Notes: generated by a model not told the origin, from the sequence alone. Counted from the stretch's first letter, positions 12,387 to 23,458 are shown. The stretch is 40,983 nucleotides of DNA from Schoenoplectus triqueter (GCA_964058805.1 CAXKVV010001981.1:1-40983), one strand, 5' to 3'. Numbers and translations are program-made.

Positions 12387-13829
12387 CCTTTGACCTTAAT
12401 TATACAATTTTATCTTTAATTTAATACCTCATTATTATTGCCAAACATTTGGTTCATGAAAGGTCTCATCAGTCGGACAGCGTCACTGGCTGCATTTGGA
12501 ACAACGGGATTCAGTAGGTAATCCTCAACCATGATAAAACTGCTGTATTAAAGGTCTTGTACCTAATCTGAGATTTTGTTGAAAATCCAAGAATTTTGCT
12601 GGAATTTATAATACCTTCATCTAATTCAACAACTGTGGTAAGCCTAACTTGTTTTATATTTTAATGAACAGTAACAATGAACAAGATTTTGAATTTTATT
12701 TGTACATGAGACCAATTGACCCTAATATGTAGAAAAAAATGCGACATCAGCACTACCACCCCGGTCAATTATATCATTTGTTATTTGACTCTGGGCTTGG
12801 TTGAGTGCACTGATATGATAATCCTACAAAAATGTATGCAATGTCTTAGTTGAGTTTATTTTGTTATCTACTTATTTGTGGAATTTGGTCCTCAATCCTT
12901 GAAATAAACCTCAAATTCATAAACTTGATAAATTTAGCCATTAGAGTACAATTTATGAGCTGCATGTATGAAAGTTAATTTGTCTTTATATAGATATCTG
13001 TAATATGTTATGTGTACCCATTAAATAAGAGTTTACCGTGGCTTTGAACATTCATTTTTCTGATCTGTTGCCGTCCAATATTTTTCTGATCAAGAATGAC
13101 AAGCTATGTCAGAGATTATAAACTTACATTCCACTAAAGTTAGATTATATGCAAGGTACATTCTTTCTGTGGAAAGTTCTTCAGTAGGGCAGTTGAGACT
13201 AAATGTATTTGGATCTGATATGAAAGTTTTCAGTAGAGCAGTTCTGACTTTATTTTGTCCTGACTCAAAACAAATACCAGAACTGTGCACCAAAGTCTAA
13301 AAAAAAAGCAAATTGAAGTTGTGCTACATTAATACCCATCCTTGAGACCTTGGGTTGAAAGACCAAAAAGAAAAAAAACAAAGAAACTAGCTGCAAACAT
13401 GGATAAACTAATTACAATTGCTATCAACGCAAGTAATGCAAACCATTTGTAAGTTGATCCATGTGAAATGTAAAATGCAAATTTTCATGTGATGATCTAA
13501 TGTGCGTGCTTTTGGCAAAATTGTTCATTGGCAAGTTAAATTCTTTGATTGTTCCATATGTTGTGGTTTTTGGTTTGTGATGTATTTACTTCCGGGTTTT
13601 TTTAGTTTGTGATGTGATTATTTTCGGTATTCTTATTATGCAGTGTGGGGAGTGTTATATTTGTTTGTGATGTGATTATTATGCAGTGTGGGGAGGAGTA
13701 GAGAATCGAGAAATGTCTAGCTTCTTGAAACGTTAGGCTATATTTCTCCCCATTGCTCTTGATCGTTTGTTTGTACCTCCCGCTGATCAACTTAGTGGTC
13801 CGAATCAAGTGTTTCCTCGGCATGCTAAT
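12387..13829. other. Non-coding, with one small exon-like block
   Basis: A possible exon-like block at about 12462-12518 (reads GLISRTASLAAFGTTGFSR before a GTAATC donor) may belong to the same decayed locus as the tandem array. At 13608-13695 a short unit, GTGATGTGATTATT plus ATTATGCAGTGTGGGGAG, is repeated. The overlapping opposite-strand open frames at 13090-13300 have no family resemblance and are not called. Confidence 0.35.
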
Positions 13830-14340
13830 ACTTTTATTGGGCCGTCATTGCTTTTCTGGGCGGTAACTAATCAAAAACTTCAACGACCTGTTAATATATC
13901 ATTTCGGCCCATTATCTACGTCGGTCCGTAAAATTTAATTTTGTGCCCTCCGTAATTTATTTTTATGGGCCGCTAAATATGCTAGGCCTATGCGATTATG
14001 TGAGCGGCCCGTTAGCATCATTGCTGGCACGAGAATTAAATATTACGGCCCGTTAACTTTCTTAATGGGCCTAAACAATTAACTTATTGGCCCGTTTATA
14101 TCTATTATTGGGCCGATAATTTCATTTTAATAGCCCATTAAATTTCTTAATGGGCTCAAGAATTAACATTTCGGCCCGTTTGTAACTATCAATGGACCGA
14201 GGCGATTATTTCAAAGGCCCGTTAGCATAATTGATGGGACGAGAATAAAATATAAAGGCCCGTTATCTTCTTTAATGGACCTAAACTATTAACTTCTTTA
14301 ATCTGACGTTAGCTTCCTTAATGGGCCTAAATGATATATT
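13830..14340. repeat. Degenerate repeat cluster of GGCCCGTTA / TTAATGGGCC motifs
   Basis: At least a dozen GGCCCGTTA, GGCCCGTTT, GGCCCATTA, TGGGCC and TTAATGGGCC motifs are packed in about 500 bp, often as imperfect hairpins (GGCCCGTTAACTTTCTTAA followed by TGGGCC). A longer unit starting GCGATTAT(G/T) recurs with a 220-bp period (13992 and 14212), with similar following text. TGGGCY is the site II element bound by TCP factors in plant promoters, but the periodicity argues for an old tandem repeat or transposon end. Confidence 0.65.
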
Positions 14341-15260
14341 ATATTTTAGGGTCCCATTACAGTTGTTAATGGGACTGAGGAATTTCTTGCTGCCTATTTC
14401 CGCTAAACACCTTAGTACTAACCTAATCAATGATTTGTTTGGTCAGTTAATATTTTTAATGCAACTACTAATTTTATTTTTCAAGGACCCGCAATTATTT
14501 CCTGTAAACGTTTCCGGGCATTCTACCCCATTGTTGGAGACTTTTGACGGTAAATGCTGCTGCAGGGATGACTGTTTCCTAACATGTTGCTACATAAAAA
14601 ATCATATATATCCTAATCTACACAGAAATGCGCCCTACATAACAATAATAATAAGAGCACGGCCCTTAATAAATTACCCAAGAAAACCCCTAAAAAAAGA
14701 AAACACAACACACAAAAATAAAGCACATTACACATTCACATTGATAACAGACATACATACAAGTAGCAAAGGTAGATAAATATTGCACCTGCTCACCCCC
14801 GCATCTGAAGCAAGACTAATTTACAAAAAACATGTAAGTGGTTTAGAGATTACCAACTTTTTCTAGAACTCTAGAACAGAAAATATACTGTATATATGTG
14901 ATTTGTCACTACTAAGGAATGTGTTTAAATATATAATTAACTTTTAGGATTTCAAAAAGATAGGGAAACATTTTTTTATCAATATCAGGAGGACCAAAAC
15001 GTAAAAAATAAGTTAAAAATAACAAGCACGCTACAAATTGTGTGACAGAAGACACTTTCAATATCAGCAAATTCCAATGAAAGTCTTGTAGCAGTTGCAA
15101 AATTAGTACCTCAATTATCAGCAGAAACTTATTTTGAATGAAAGTCTTCTGTCACACAATAAGAAGCACGCTACAATAAGTCTTCTGTTATTTTGAAATA
15201 ATTGTAGACTTTCAATATCAGCAGAAACTTATTTTGATTTGTAGCAGTTGCAAGCAGCAA
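14341..15260. other. Non-coding, with patchwork microduplications
   Basis: No gene. Between about 15027 and 15258 short phrases recur in shuffled order: AAGCACGCTACAA, TTCAATATCAGCA, GAAACTTATTTTGA, TGAAAGTCTT and TAGCAGTTGCAA each appear at least twice. This looks like template-switch or repair filler DNA next to the MITE insertion. Confidence 0.5.
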
Positions 15261-15269
15261 ATTTTAATA

Positions 15270-15566
15270 GGAGGGGATCACTTGACAATGGTTATTTTGA
15301 CAATAGATTTTCAAATAAATACTAAAAAAAAATTTGGATATATAATATATTTTTCTACTCATAGATTGATGTGATTCAAATATTATTGTTCAATACTCCA
15401 TCAAGGATCATCATTTTTTTGTACAATTTGCAACGATTATAATTTGACGGTCTTTAATGAACTATCAAACGATAATGAAATTGCATGAAATTTGAATCAC
15501 TATTTTAAAAAAAAATTCATATTTATCTGAAAATTCATTGTCAAAATTGTCAAGTGATCCCTTCCC
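15270..15566. mobile_element. Mutator-like MITE (copy 1)
   Basis: Ends GGAGGGGATCACTTGACAA and, on the other strand, GGGAAGGGATCACTTGACAA form long inverted repeats that continue inwards as TTTTGACAAT. The flanks ATTTTAATA (15261-15269) and ATTATGATA (15567-15575) match at 7 of 9 bases, as expected for a diverged 9-bp Mutator-type target duplication. The 297-bp interior is almost entirely self-complementary and non-coding. Confidence 0.75.
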
Positions 15567-15575
15567 ATTATGATA

Positions 15576-16260
15576 TGCCTATTTTTCCAGTAATAGAGAA
15601 ACAATGAAGGTCTGAAAATTTACAGAGTACTAGAAATTATTAGTAACATACCACCCAAAAATTTAGTACCTCAATTATTTCAAAAGCCTCAGCTTCCGGC
15701 TTCCTGATACCTTCCTAGTTCTGTATTTCATTTCTTCATTGTTGTGCTTCTATGTCTATAAAAATGAAGAGAACAATAATAATTTGTACAAGCAACAAAC
15801 AGTACTGTATCAGCATCAATCACACCACAAATGAAAAACAATTCATAGCATTTACACATTTATCATATTACTTTAATTGAAAAAAAATCAAAGTATATCA
15901 TGTAAATATCATCTACTGAACTAAAATGTCTCAGACAAGGGGAGTATTTTTTTATCTAGTATTTTTTTAAGAGGTGGTGCTCAAACTGACAAACCTAAAT
16001 ACATTTAAAAGTACATCATAAGAATTAACTGCAGTGCAGCAGTTGAGACTTGAGACAAAACAAGTAACTGATCTTGAAACCAGTTGGAATCAGTAAATGC
16101 TAGCAGTTACAAGACAAGAACAAATGACAACACACTGTTACTTTCCATAGTTGCAATGAAAATCTACACATATGTATACTTTTATGTGTTTTCCCAAACA
16201 TTGATCAATCCCCTACCATGATTGCAAATAAAACAATAAATCTATTGTGTTAACTTCGAA
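15576..16260. other. Non-coding intergenic
   Basis: No recognisable gene. The phrase TTAGTACCTCAATTAT at about 15663 also occurs at about 15104, continuing the patchwork seen upstream. Confidence 0.45.
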
Positions 16261-16269
16261 TTTAAAAAA

Positions 16270-16672
16270 GGGAAGGGATCGGTTGATAATGGATTATTTT
16301 GACAACCCTAACAATGGACAGATATAAATACAAAAAAAACTTAAAAATGAAAACAAATTTGTAGATGTGTTCTTCTACCCTTTAGATTGATGGTCATTCA
16401 AATTTCATGCAATTTCAGTATCATTTGTAGATGTCATTCAAATTTCATGCAATTTCATGCAATTTCAGTATCATTTGCAACAGTTCTAATTTAACGGTCT
16501 TTGATAGACTATCAAACGATAATGAAATTGCATGAAATTTGAATGACCATCAATCTAAAAGTAGAATAACACATCTATAATTTTTTCTTCATTTTTAAGA
16601 TCTATTTTATATTTATTTAGATATTCATTGTCAAGGTTGTCAAAATAACCCATTGTCAATGGATCCCCACTC
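16270..16672. mobile_element. Mutator-like MITE (copy 2)
   Basis: Long terminal inverted repeats: left GGGAAGGGATCGGTTGATAA, right (reverse complement) GAGTGGGGATCCATTGACAA, both continuing TGG-TTATTTTGACAAC. The flanks TTTAAAAAA (16261-16269) and TTTAAAACA (16673-16681) match at 8 of 9 bases. The interior is palindromic, with TTGATGGTCATTCAAATTTC near 16388 and its complement near 16540. On the left arm a segment ending TTTCAGTATCATTTG is tandemly duplicated (about 16396-16480), so the arms are unequal. Confidence 0.85.
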
Positions 16673-16681
16673 TTTAAAACA

Positions 16682-19019
16682 ATGATAGCATAATAGTCAA
16701 AACATGAATTGTCATAGAAGACAATAAACTTGCATTAAACTTGCATATTCAAATATATGAAAACAATAAACTTGCATTAAATATGCACATCCAGACCTAG
16801 CAAATGAAGGCAAAGATCTTTTTTAGCATATTCAAAGACCTGCTGCCGTACAAATCCTTTCATTCACACATATGAAAACAACTAAATTAGCACTGACCAG
16901 GATAAAGGTTGCAACAGCAATGAGCGGTCAACAGTTATTCAGTTGCTTGAGTGAGCCTTAACTAACAAGAACGAACAAATTATTTTTTTATTGTTGTTGA
17001 CAATTATACTTTCCAGAAGTAAAGTTAAATAATGGGAATATCATTGGTTTCAAATAATGCCCTGAAGTCGACGAAATTTGACCAAGTAAACACGAGACTC
17101 TTCAAATTTCCACAACAGATATCAACTGATCAATCTGCATATGACACATGAGACTGCATCCACAAAATAACAATTTGCAAATTTCAACTGATCTAAAATT
17201 GACACAATAGATACAGTCATCCAAATGTTTCGGTACTGGAAGAAACTGTTAATTTCCAATGTACAAGCAGCAGAGGATCAAGATGCAGAATTACCCTGCT
17301 ATTAAATCATGATGGATGGCCAGGTCATGAATGTGCAAAAGAAAAACCTTTTTTAAGAGGAATTTGCTTAAAAAAATGTAGAAAAAACTGATGCTTTAAT
17401 TTTACCTTCAGTACTAACGAATGATATTAAGTTTGTACAAGGATCCTCGCTGCAACAGATAACTAAAAAAGACATATCCTTTCAGCTCCCCACATATATC
17501 ACAATGACATCAAAACTTGTGAGGATTCCCACCCCCAATTCTAGAAAAAATATAGTAACTAGTAAATGGACAAGCTGAAAACAGTGGATCAAAGTGAAAA
17601 CTTTGAATGTTTACAAAGATAACTGGGAAATCAAGTAAAATTTGAAAGATATGATATATTAAGTCACCCCGATAGAACAACGGTAACACATATTTTAAAA
17701 AGACTAAAAAAACATTTTGACAAGTTGAAAAAACTTTTAGAAAAATCTTGAATTGAACTACATAATTCCAAACAACATTCTAACATCTACCATATGGCTT
17801 CTAATTCCAACTGCTTAATAAAAAACACAGTAAAAACAGTTTTCAACCTAACATGTGACAACCATTATTATGTAACATGACTACCCAATAAGATACAAGT
17901 GACCCATAAAAATACTTTGAAAGATCCAGCAACTCCAGAAGCTAAACTAAAATTGATACCGGAGAAATCTACCTGGAATTGATTCACACTACATCCTCCT
18001 TCTTCGACTTGATTTACTAGTAATGCTAATAGTAATAAATTAGTACTATTATAATATTATTGCCACTAGTATTATTATTACTGTTATTAGTAAGTTATGT
18101 TGAATGATAGAATGCATGTTTTTCTCTAAAGATTGCAAAATTTAAATGGACTTGTCTCACTTAAACCAACTCCTGCCTCCAACTCTTACATTTGCCTTTC
18201 GTGCTACTGTCTTGACAACTGTTTTTATCTCCCCCTCATTTCCATCCTCTCAAAAAATTATCAGCCATTCACTTAAAATGACACCTAGGATAGGCCTTTC
18301 ATCTTTACATGCAAAAAATGCAACCGGTACAAGCTGGTACCAGATTAATTCAATTAAATTTGTTTACTTAAATTTATCACTTTGTTACATAAATTACAAC
18401 TACATCAATCAATTAGTTAATTTCATACATGCTACTAAGTGTGTTGGTGTTTTAGTATATTCAGGATCATACACTCCAAATTTTCCTTTATACATGCCCT
18501 GGAAATTTATATTAAGGACAGTAGGGCACATTGGTTGTGCACATTTAATTTTCATGACACTACAAATTAGTTAGTTAATTAAATTTGTAGTCCCACAATA
18601 CCTTCCCGCCTTCTTAGTTCTGAACCAATGATTGTTACAGCCCACTTTTAATCTAAATTCACAAGCAGTGCACTTGAAACAATTTATGGCTCAAGTATAT
18701 AAGTCTGTAGAGCCACAACATCAAGAAAACCACAAGGAATCGGCACCAAACTGGTACAAGGCCTAAACTACTAGAAACGAAGCACTAGAACAACTACCAA
18801 TCACACACGTAACATATTGAACAAGGGACATACAATTTCATACACTAAGAGAGTAAAATAGGGCAGACACAGGTCAACCGGCCACCAAGTCAAAACACGG
18901 TGACACAAAACGACCAAAAATTCAAAGGCACAAGGCTCAGCCCCGGCATATCAAAGAGGTTAGAAGTACCAGAATGCCAAGGTCGTATCAGGGAGCAAGG
19001 TACAGTAGAGGAGGACTAG
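16682..19019. other. Non-coding intergenic
   Basis: AT-rich, without a recognisable gene on either strand. The 142-codon frame at 18146-18574 has no family resemblance and ordinary AT-rich composition. CACATCCAG-type and AAACTTGCAT phrases recur at 16720-16800. If the minus-strand island just downstream is a 5' end, this stretch could be its introns. Confidence 0.4.
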
Positions 19020-19500
19020 AACAAACTCAGCCCGAGATTGTGTCGACCTCAGGAGGCGAGTTGCGGTCAGTAAAGGGGTAAGCCAAGGAAGAGAAGGGCT
19101 GGGATGAGGGCTTGACAGTCATGATGGCCGACTGGCAAGCAATCGCTAGGGCAGGGTGTGGTGCCGAGAGAAGGCTCGGATCTGGCGATGGCGACAGTGT
19201 AGGTTGAGAGGGAGAGAGTGCGAAGGAGAAGAAAGGGAGATAGTATGGAAAGGAGGCAAAGGCAGGTGTGGCGATCGGTGGCAAAAGTGAGGTGGCGATG
19301 GGTAGGAAGAGAGGATCGGAAGCAGAGTGAAGGGAGTGTGTCCCCGTCGACCGTCGTGGAAGAAAGGAAGAACAAGGAAGAGGGTTCGGAGGGGAGCGTA
19401 AAGAGAAATAGGAAGGGTGGTGTCGGCTGGCGGCTGGGGGAGAGAGAACTTGGGGAAACGGAGGGGGTTTTAAATGGGGTTTTAGGGTTTAGGTTTGAGG
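19020..19500 (-). promoter_or_regulatory. GC-rich island with telo-box, minus-strand 5'-leader-like
   Basis: On the minus strand the block reads as a CT-rich leader. It starts near a telo-box (plus strand TAGGGTTTA at about 19484), followed by long C/T-rich pyrimidine tracts. Three overlapping open frames cross it on both strands, none resembling a protein family, so they are composition artefacts. It resembles the islands at 5.8, 9.0, 26.2 and 29.1 kb. Confidence 0.4.
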
Positions 19501-19586
19501 ATCCGATGTGGTTGAATTTGTATGGTCAATTGTGCAACACTCGGATTCTCAGGATTTTTAAATCAACAATTATTATCAGTGCTTGA

Positions 19587-20741
19587 ACAAACCGATTCTC
19601 ATACCCGGGAAAGGGTGCTTTCGATGTGCATCGGACAAAAAAAAACAGTTTAATGGGTATATCTACAGCTGAATCACATTAAGATTTACATTTAAATTTG
19701 AATCAATTGCTTTGAAAATTGTGTCAATAAAAATTTAATGATTCTCATTGGTCATTGACCGAGTTGGGTCCTAAGTTCATCGGTTCTCCGTGTGTCCCTT
19801 CTCATGCATCATCATGGACAAAAATATCATGAGTTGTACAACTCACCATCTTACACGATTTTAATTTTGTTTTATGAAAACAAATGAAGAAATAAATAAA
19901 TCTTCAACTCTTTTTCTACATAGGTGATTGGAGACCTTGCAGTGAAGAATGCCGATGCCAGCAAAACTTGTCTCAAAAAAGGAAGAGGCTCAACTTAACT
20001 CATCATCACAGTCATCAACAAGCTAACAAGTCCAACATCAATTAAAGATGCCATAAAAGAAATTTTGTTCATGGCTTAATGCTCGGAGTAATAGCAATTT
20101 AATATCAGGGTTGGTGGATTTAATATTGCTTGTTAGATGACAATCGTTTTCTTCCCGAGAAATATAGAGAGAGGTTTCTCGTCAAGAAAGCGATGTGGAA
20201 TTAAACTAATAATGCAAGTGCATGTATTCAGCTTAAGAGCACAGTGCAAAGAACATTTATGAGAAGAATGTCTTGTTTTCATCTGCTCTGTAGTATCCAA
20301 GTGCATTTATTAGTAAGACTCTCTTTCTTTTATCTTTTCATTTTTTTTTTGTTTTCTTATAGTGCTAAAAAATTCTCTATAATTCTGGTTCAGTGAAAAA
20401 AAAAGTTTAAAACACCAGAATAAAAAATTGAGTCAAGCTTCGCACTGTACATATGACATCCAATACGATTTTAAAAAGCAGTACGAAATTAAGCAAGCAT
20501 ACATAAAAATTCACTTTCGAGTGCTACCAAAAAGCAAGCAATCTGCAGTACTTGTGCTATAATGATCCCTCGCTTTTATTTTTAGAATTTTTGGAATTCT
20601 CTTTTATGCTCAGTCTAACACCGGTGAACACCCCCTCCAACACACATCAGACACAAGTCAAAAAGGAAATTTAAATTGTCACGCAGTCATGAAGCTTCGG
20701 GAAAGTACCATTGCCACAATCACTCGAATAACCAGCACTTG
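19587..20741. other. Non-coding; 3' flank of the minus-strand kinase gene
   Basis: No gene recognised. The part nearest the kinase stop codon (20.5-20.74 kb) would hold its 3' untranslated region. The plus-strand frame at 20689-20895 is antisense to the kinase and is discarded. Confidence 0.5.
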
Positions 20742-22960
20742 TTATTCTTGCACTTCCATAATTTGCAATATATTCTCTATCTCTTTCATAACTTCAGACA
20801 TAAATGGACGGTCTGATTGGAACTGCTTAGTACATACGAGTGCCAGTTGCACAAACATTCTAAGGTCAATGTTTGTCACTTGGTTTATAATTTGAGGGTC
20901 AATTATGTCTTTTAATCCATAGTACTCTTGGTCAGACTGATTAATGGATGTCCTGACAACATCTAATAAATGGGATTGATCACCATTTTCATTCCATACA
21001 TATTCCTTTCTGCCAGATATCACCTCTAGCATGACTATTCCGAAGCTGTATACATCACTCTTTTCTGAAAGTTGTCCAGTGAGGATGTACTCTGGATCTA
21101 TATAACCCTAGTAGATAAAAAATCAAAATGCATGGTGAAAATGATTAGTTTTACATTCCCTGGGATACTTCTCTATTTTTTTTTCTTTTACATTCTTTTA
21201 TAGAGTGAGATGAGTGTTGTAAGTTAAAAAAAACATTTAATTATGGCGCCAAAGGAAAGATTATGTTTGAGAAAGTTAAGCAATATATTATAAATTCAAT
21301 GCTAACTACATCAATAGATTTTTATACTCACAAATGTTCCTGCGATTTCATCAATCTGAACTTCCTTCTTGTCAAGGATCAATTTTGATAGAAAAAAATT
21401 GATGATCTTTGCATTAAATTTTTCATCTAACATAATGTTTTTTGACTTTAGATCTCTGTGTATTATCTGTGGATTCGCAAGTTCATGCAGATAGGCCAAT
21501 CCCCTTGCTACATCTAACGTAATTTGTAGCCTCTGTTTCCAGTCCAAACATGTAGTCGTGATCCCTGCAATAAGTAGCAATCTCATTTTTGTGAATAGAG
21601 CAAGGGCAGCACAATGGACAAGCTAGTCCTCTGTCAGTTCAACTCAGAGGTGTTTAATGACTTAAAAAGAAAGCAGTTAAAGGATTATTTAGCGGAGGTA
21701 AGCTAGTACTTGTAGAAATTCAAACATTTGAATTGAATAATGAAAATATTGTACGAAATAAGTTGCAGAATTAAAAATACTGTACAAAATAAATTGATCA
21801 ACAATTAAGTCGATATTATGAATAATAACTAACTTAATTTTAATAATAAATTTGGTATCCACCATGGTATTCCAAACTTGTTTTCTAATTTTTGTTCTGA
21901 TCTGTTGTAACAATTAAAGCGGTTATATAAAAAGTTAAAAACTTAACTTCCATAATAAGAAGTCAGTAGGAGGGAACTAACAGATGATATCAAGTTTATG
22001 AGAAAATAGCTTGGACGAGTCCCTGTCAGTTCAACTCAGAGGTGTATAATGACTTAAACAGAAAGCTAGTCAAAGGATTATTTAGCGGATGTAAGCTAGT
22101 ATTTGCGTTCAAACATTTGAGTTCGCTTTTTGAAGGAAGGTATAATTTTTTTTTGTTTTTGTTTGTCGTCATAACAAATTAAAGCTGTTATATAAAAAAA
22201 ATTAAATTTCCATAATAAGAAGACGGCAGAAGTCAAAGAACAAAAACGAGATAATGGAAGGATACCATATAAATTGTCAGATAATGATCCCTTAGATGTA
22301 TAATCGTATACTACCGCCATCTGCCCCCCTTGCTCCAAGCAAAAACCTACTAAATTCACTACGTTCTTATGATGTACCCTAGATAGCAACTCGATTTCAT
22401 TTGTGAATTCCTTTAAGCCTGGGAAGGAGCGTTGCGCTGATACACATTTTATGGCAATAAATGCCCCATTGGGAAGGCATCCTTTATATAGCTGTAGTAA
22501 TAAAAGAAAAATATAATGTCCTTTAAATTAATCTTTTGATAAAATTCCAGTATGTTGAGTGAACAAACTAATGAATACTAACATATTTGATGTACCTTTT
22601 CAGAGTCTACCATCCCGATTAGATTACTTTCAGAGAAATTATCGGTGTACATTTGAAGCTCTTGAAAGGAGAAATATCTTGCACCATTCAGTTGAGGGGC
22701 GAAGCCATCGCCCTTGCCACCAGAGTGCCATGTGTCTGAAACTAGAAACATGCATCCAATCACCCATTACGCAGGAAAAATTGAAAATTGCTAAACCATG
22801 ATATCAGTCGGAGATTGAGGCAACGAGAAAAAAAAATGCACCTCCTTATGCGTGAGTATCAAAGTTTAAATAATAGATTGAAATTTGTACCAGGAACAAA
22901 TGATCCATTTTCATCCTTTTTCCTGTGTTTTAAGCCTAGCCGAGCAAGTGCAGATCTCAT
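20742..22960 (-). CDS. Truncated LRR-VIII (HPCA1-like) receptor kinase, probable pseudokinase
   Basis: Five exons join in frame (minus strand): 22960-22891, 22741-22596, 22491-22266, 21564-21332, 21107-20742, giving 346 residues with consistent phases and GT/AG borders. The sequence matches the cytoplasmic part of HPCA1-type LRR-VIII kinases: basic juxtamembrane (KHRKK), [15 protein letters not shown], then a kinase domain with Lys87 in AIK, Glu104 in helix C, HRDLKSKN (183-190), GYIDPEY (226-232), SDVYSFG and a C-terminal lobe. Two catalytic elements are broken. The glycine loop reads [12 protein letters not shown] (65-76) where relatives have a Gly-rich GSGGYGKV, and DFG is NFF (203-205). 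The LRR ectodomain and membrane segment are absent; the ATG at 22960 has an in-frame stop just upstream. The start of exon 2 could shift by 3 bases. Known relatives sense signals at the plasma membrane; this one would be cytosolic and probably inactive, either an expressed pseudokinase or a 5'-truncated pseudogene with a preserved frame. Confidence 0.8.
21623..22240. repeat. Direct duplication inside kinase intron 3
   Basis: CTGTCAGTTCAACTCAGAGG occurs at 21631 and 22023, followed in both copies by TAATGACTTAAA, GGATTATTTAGCGGA and GTAAGCTAGTA. Further on, AATTAAAGC(G/T)GTTATATAAAA and TTCCATAATAAGAAG recur at about 21913 and 22177. The first copy carries about 130 extra bases. The duplication lies wholly within the intron and does not disturb the exons. 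Confidence 0.8.
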
Positions 22961-23458
22961 GGTTTAAAAAACTCAGCCAACTGTATCAAGTCGACTTCAG
23001 TTTGATCAGCTCTTTTGTGTCGATCAGCCTGGATGATCGAACCGATATCTACACAATTAAGTTTCTTGGTCAAGCACTTTAATCTCTTGGGGAAATTTCG
23101 AAATCTCTCAGCTCCTAAATCTTCTTAGTAGATACTCTTTTGATATTTAATAGAACGAATTCGAAACTCCTCTAAGGCCAATCAAAGAGAGCGGTTGGGG
23201 TTGGGGTTGGGGTTGGGGTTGGGGTCGTGGGTGGGGTCATTGGGGAGGAAGACTGCAGGGACGGGGTCGTCGCCTCATCGGGAAGCATTGAATGGTTGTG
23301 GACCTTGTGGTTTGCCCGTGGAATTACCCACTCAATCATTCACCGGATTTGGGGCAAATTACTAGCCAGCTAAATTAGCTTATCTATGTGACTACGTCAG
23401 AGGCACTTTGATTGTCCGAGCCCATATACCATGTGAACCCATGCGCAGTGTACTGATG
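22961..23458 (-). promoter_or_regulatory. Upstream region of the kinase gene with (TTGGGG)5
   Basis: No LRR exon is visible here on the minus strand, so the ectodomain is missing rather than simply unannotated within this stretch. Five tandem TTGGGG units lie at 23195-23224, followed by GTGGGTGGGGTC, a G-rich tract able to form a G-quadruplex on the plus strand (the template strand for the kinase). I see no convincing TATA box; promoter function is an inference from position. Confidence 0.4.

Noticed and set aside
14321..14779. 152-codon plus-strand frame
   Set aside because: Overlaps the GGCCCGTTA repeat region, has no domain, and its composition is that of AT-rich intergenic DNA.
18146..18574. 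142-codon plus-strand frame
   Set aside because: No family resemblance, no exon context and no compositional difference from flanking DNA.
19027..19586. Three overlapping frames on both strands in the 19-kb island
   Set aside because: All are composition artefacts of a GC-rich, stop-poor block; none resembles a known protein.
23195..23224. Telomere or interstitial telomeric repeat
   Set aside because: The unit is TTGGGG, not the plant TTTAGGG, and it is only five units long; a microsatellite is simpler.
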